A stretch of DNA of 64,000 nt. It comes from Actinotalea caeni (GTDB lineage: Bacteria; Actinomycetota; Actinomycetes; Actinomycetales; Beutenbergiaceae). The stretch lies in assembly GCF_009733795.1 (NCBI RefSeq), contig NZ_WNXX01000012.1:1-64000 (forward strand), in the 5' to 3' direction. Position 1 is the stretch's first letter. Every line of letters begins with the position of its first letter. Both the position numbers and the translations under genes were made by a program. Below the pieces are notes generated by a model, which was not told the origin of the DNA, ran no database searches, and was given only the letters and a program-made list of their open reading frames with translations. Below, in pieces: positions 61,363-64,000 of the stretch.

Positions 61363-61839
61363 TCAGGGCTGCGCGTGCCAGTCGAACAGGTGGTCGCCGG
61401 CCTCGACGTCGCCGCTGCCGAGGTCGAGCATCGCGGGGTCCGCCGCGAGCGCGATGACCGGCACGAGCGCGCTCATGCCGCGCGCGACGACGTCGTCGGG
61501 CGACCACCGCACGACAGGCTGCCGCGCGGCCACCTCCTCCCCGAGCTCGGCGAGCAGCTCGAAGCCGCGACCCTTGAGCTGCACGGTGTCGATGCCGAGG
61601 TGCACGAGCACACCGCGCTCGCCCGCGCCCGGGCCCGCGATGACGAACGCGTGCGGGTGGATCGCGGCGACGACGCCCCCGACCGGCGCGAGCGCCTCGA
61701 CGACGGCCGTGCCCAGCACGGGTGCGATCGCCAGCCCCGGCCCCACCATGCCGGCGGCGAAGACCGGGTCGGGCACCTCGTCGAGGGTCGTCACCCGGCC
61801 GGCGACCGGGGCGAGCACGGACAGGTTAGTGAGCGGCAT
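61363..61839 (-). CDS. PTS glucose-type EIIA component
   Basis: A 158-residue EIIA of the Glc family: LSVLAPVAGRVTTLDEVPDPVFA at the N-terminus, IHPHAFVI and the phosphorylated His in VLVHLGIDTVQLKG (near residue 80). It would carry phosphate from HPr to a membrane EIIBC and may also regulate sugar uptake. The ATG lies within the end of malQ (14-base overlap), an unusual pairing that links PTS signalling to maltodextrin use. No EIIBC is adjacent. Confidence 0.9.
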   Translation of the reverse strand: MPLTNLSVLAPVAGRVTTLDEVPDPVFAAGMVGPGLAIAPVLGTAVVEALAPVGGVVAAIHPHAFVIAGPGAGERGVLVHLGIDTVQLKGRGFELLAELGEEVAARQPVVRWSPDDVVARGMSALVPVIALAADPAMLDLGSGDVEAGDHLFDWHAQP

Positions 61840-63988
61840 GCGACCTCAGCTCCGAGACGAGAGCGGTGACCAGCGAGCCCAGGCGCGCGTTGCCCGGGAG
61901 GTCCTCGACCAGCACGCAGCGCTCGGCGCCGTCGGCCAGCGGGATGCGCCAGTTCGGGTACTCGTCGTTGGTGCCCGGCTGGTTCTGGGTGCGCCGCTCC
62001 CCCACCGCGTCGGCGAGCGAGACGCCCACGAGCGCCGCCGGCGTCTGCGCGACGTAGGCGTGCAGCGCCTCGACGACCTGCCGCTCGGTCGGGTCGTCGG
62101 GCAGCAGCCCGCGCGCGGCGAGCGCCGCGAGCATCCGCTCCCGCTCGAGGCGGGCGGCGAGCCGCACCTGCGCCACCGGCTCGGTGAGCAGCCCGAGCCG
62201 GTGCCGGAGGTCGACGTGCTCCTCGGCGAGGTAGCCCGCGGTCGGCGGCAGGTCGTGCGTGGTCACGGTGGCGAGCACGAGCCTGCGGTAGTCCTCGGGC
62301 GGCTTCGGGTGACCGTCCTCGGTGCTCTCGAACCACAGCACCGAGGTGCCGAGGATGCCCCGGCGGTCGAGGTAGTCGCGGACCCACGGCTCGACCGTGC
62401 CCAGGTCCTCGCCGATGACGACGGCGCCCGCGCGGTGGGCCTCGAGCGCCAGCACCCCGATCATCGCCTCGTGGTCGTAGCGCACGTAGGTGCCCTCGGC
62501 CGGGCCGGCGCCCTCCGGGATCCACCACAGCCGGAAGAACCCGATGATGTGGTCGACCCGCAGCGCGCCCGCGTGGCGCAGCACGGTGCGGACCATGTCG
62601 CGCAGGGCGGCGTAGCCGGTCTCGGCGAGCGCGTCGGGGCGCAGCGGCGGCTGGCTCCAGTCCTGGCCCTGCTGGTTGTAGAAGTCCGGCGGCGCGCCGA
62701 CGGTGATGCCGCGCGCGAGCACGTCGCGCAGCGACCAGGCGTCGGCGCCCTCGGGGTGCACGCCGACGGCGAGGTCGTGCATGATCCCCAGCCGCATGCC
62801 GTTGTCGCGCGCGGCCTTCTGGGCGCGCGCCAGCTGGGCGTCGGCCACCCACTGCAGCCACACGTGGAAGTCGATGCGGTCGGCGAGCTCGCGGCGCAGC
62901 TGGGCGAGCGTGCCCGGCGTGAGGTTCTCGACGGCGAGCGGCCACGACTGCTCGTCGTAGCGCTCGTGCACCGCGCACCACAGCGCGAAGTCCTCCAGGC
63001 CCTGGCCCTGCTCGCGCCGGAACGCGTCGAGCTCGCGCTGCCGCGAGCGCGACCGCCCGACGCCGTAGATCGTCTCGAGCGCCGGTCGCTTCGCGTCCCA
63101 GACGGCGTCCCGGTCGATCGGGCCGGCGTCGGTGTTCATCGGGGCGACGCCCTCGAAGCCCCACTCGATGAGCGTGCGCTGGCTGGTCGGCAGGTACCCG
63201 ATCTCGGGGATCTCCTCCGGCCGGATGTAGAGCGGGTTGACGAACCTGCGGGTCGCCGGCAGGTAGGGCGACGGCGTGATCGGCGTCGTCGGCTCGGCCG
63301 CGTGCAGCGGGTTGACGAGCAGGAAGTCGGCCCCGAGCTCGCCCCCGATCGTCGTCAGCTCCGCGAGGTCGGCGAGGTCGCCGAAGCCCCAGGAGCGCGA
63401 GGAGCGCACCGAGTACAGCTGGGTCATGAGCCCCCACGCCCGGTCGCCGAGCTCGGGCCGCAGCGGCGGCAGCTCCAGCCGGGCGGGCGTGACCGCGAGC
63501 ACGGCGGTCGCGGTCTCCTCGCCGCTGCGGGCGTGCAGCGTGTGCCAGCCCAGCGGCAGCGTCGTGGGCAGCTCGAAGGTGGCGCGGCCGATCATCCGGC
63601 CGTCGACCTCGCGCGGCGGCACCCAGTCGTCGACCTGCGCGAGCTCGACCTCGCCGCCGTCCTCCAGCTCGACGCGGACCTCGACGGAGGCGCCGTCGGG
63701 CACGTGGACGCCGATGGTGCGCGCCTCGCCCTCGGTGGTGACGACGCTCGGCGGGAGCATGCGCCGCCACGGCGCCAGCTCGGCCGCGGCCAGCGAGCGC
63801 GCGACCTGCTCGGAGGTCTCGGCGGGCACGTCCAGCGCGGCGAGGACCGCGCGGATCGTGCGCTCCGAGACGTGGCGCTGGACGCCGTCGATGTCCCAGT
63901 ACTCCGTGGCCACCCCGTGGGCGCGCGCGAGCGCCCGGAGTTCGTCGTCCACCGGCTGACCGGCGGCGTCCTCGGTGGTCTCGGTCAC
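61826..63988 (-). CDS. malQ: 4-alpha-glucanotransferase (amylomaltase)
   Basis: Transfers alpha-1,4-glucan segments in glycogen and maltodextrin metabolism. It is a GH77 enzyme of at least 720 residues: SSRSWGFGDLADLAEL, the nucleophile Asp in LRVDHIIGFFRLW, the acid/base Glu in VIGEDLGTVEP and the third acid in TTHDLPPTAGY. The N-terminal ~130 residues are the beta-sandwich extension common in actinobacterial MalQ. GTG 63988 is the first in-window start and lacks a clear Shine-Dalgarno; the frame is open to the right edge, so the true start could lie beyond it. Confidence 0.92.
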   Translation of the reverse strand: MTETTEDAAGQPVDDELRALARAHGVATEYWDIDGVQRHVSERTIRAVLAALDVPAETSEQVARSLAAAELAPWRRMLPPSVVTTEGEARTIGVHVPDGASVEVRVELEDGGEVELAQVDDWVPPREVDGRMIGRATFELPTTLPLGWHTLHARSGEETATAVLAVTPARLELPPLRPELGDRAWGLMTQLYSVRSSRSWGFGDLADLAELTTIGGELGADFLLVNPLHAAEPTTPITPSPYLPATRRFVNPLYIRPEEIPEIGYLPTSQRTLIEWGFEGVAPMNTDAGPIDRDAVWDAKRPALETIYGVGRSRSRQRELDAFRREQGQGLEDFALWCAVHERYDEQSWPLAVENLTPGTLAQLRRELADRIDFHVWLQWVADAQLARAQKAARDNGMRLGIMHDLAVGVHPEGADAWSLRDVLARGITVGAPPDFYNQQGQDWSQPPLRPDALAETGYAALRDMVRTVLRHAGALRVDHIIGFFRLWWIPEGAGPAEGTYVRYDHEAMIGVLALEAHRAGAVVIGEDLGTVEPWVRDYLDRRGILGTSVLWFESTEDGHPKPPEDYRRLVLATVTTHDLPPTAGYLAEEHVDLRHRLGLLTEPVAQVRLAARLERERMLAALAARGLLPDDPTERQVVEALHAYVAQTPAALVGVSLADAVGERRTQNQPGTNDEYPNWRIPLADGAERCVLVEDLPGNARLGSLVTALVSELRSHAAH

Positions 63989-64000
63989 AGCGACTGGAGC

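Overview
The window is very GC-rich, gene-dense chromosomal DNA from an actinomycete. Third codon positions are almost all G or C, GTG starts are common, and neighbouring genes are often joined by 4-base GTGA or ATGA stop/start overlaps. Several features point to Actinomycetota: two clpP genes, zinc-free L31 and L32, a mycothiol-nitroreductase homologue next to pepN, a GlnR-type operator, and a HemD-winged-helix fusion beside nirBD. The F420-0 uptake cassette with cofE and an F420-dependent glucose-6-phosphate dehydrogenase suggests a member of the Micrococcales (Cellulomonas/Jonesia-like). That placement is an inference.

Layout. 1-2602: partial SDR, galE, a GNAT gene and a methyltransferase with a likely frameshift. 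2687-8752: a minus-strand acyl-CoA catabolic operon (carboxyltransferase, biotin carboxylase, acyl-CoA dehydrogenase, MaoC hydratase, CitE-like lyase) in the same order as the mycobacterial leucine-degradation cluster. 8823-10905: secreted protein, ECF sigma factor and membrane partner. 11085-17193: a plus-strand ABC importer facing minus-strand fgd and cofE, read as an F420-0 import and polyglutamylation module. 17261-21914: DUF2804 protein, GH4 glycosidase, PfkB kinase, TfoX-like protein and PgeF. 22280-26549: an HNH/DUF222 gene under an SOS box, an aminotransferase and an SMP-30 lactonase. 26580-29436: valS, of the archaeal-like type, behind a valine-codon leader ORF. 29483-33702: fucosidase, C45 hydrolase, ATP-grasp gene and small membrane proteins. 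33996-41070: nirBD with siroheme genes behind a four-half-site GlnR box. 41117-45812: chorismate mutase, clpX, clpP2, clpP1 and tig. 46217-47574: tRNA-Pro, tRNA-Gly, three large palindromic elements, rpmF and rpmE2. 47812-52784: a GntR/YtrA operon with a perfect operator, cysK-cysE, an alkyltransferase-like protein and rpiB. 52875-63988: S9 peptidase, SDR, a rhodanese behind a cysteine-codon leader, a mycothiol-nitroreductase homologue, pepN, acetyltransferase, PTS IIA and malQ.

How the genes fit together. Nitrite reduction to ammonia is grouped with synthesis of its siroheme cofactor and with nitrogen control. F420 appears to be salvaged as F420-0, glutamylated by CofE and reduced by the adjacent dehydrogenase. 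Amino-acid supply seems to be sensed by short leader ORFs in two places (valine before valS, cysteine before the rhodanese). Many promoters sit so close to start codons that leaderless transcripts are likely. The most notable items are the valine leader ORF, the F420-0 salvage locus, the GlnR box, the stacked palindromes after tRNA-Gly, and several probable frameshifts.
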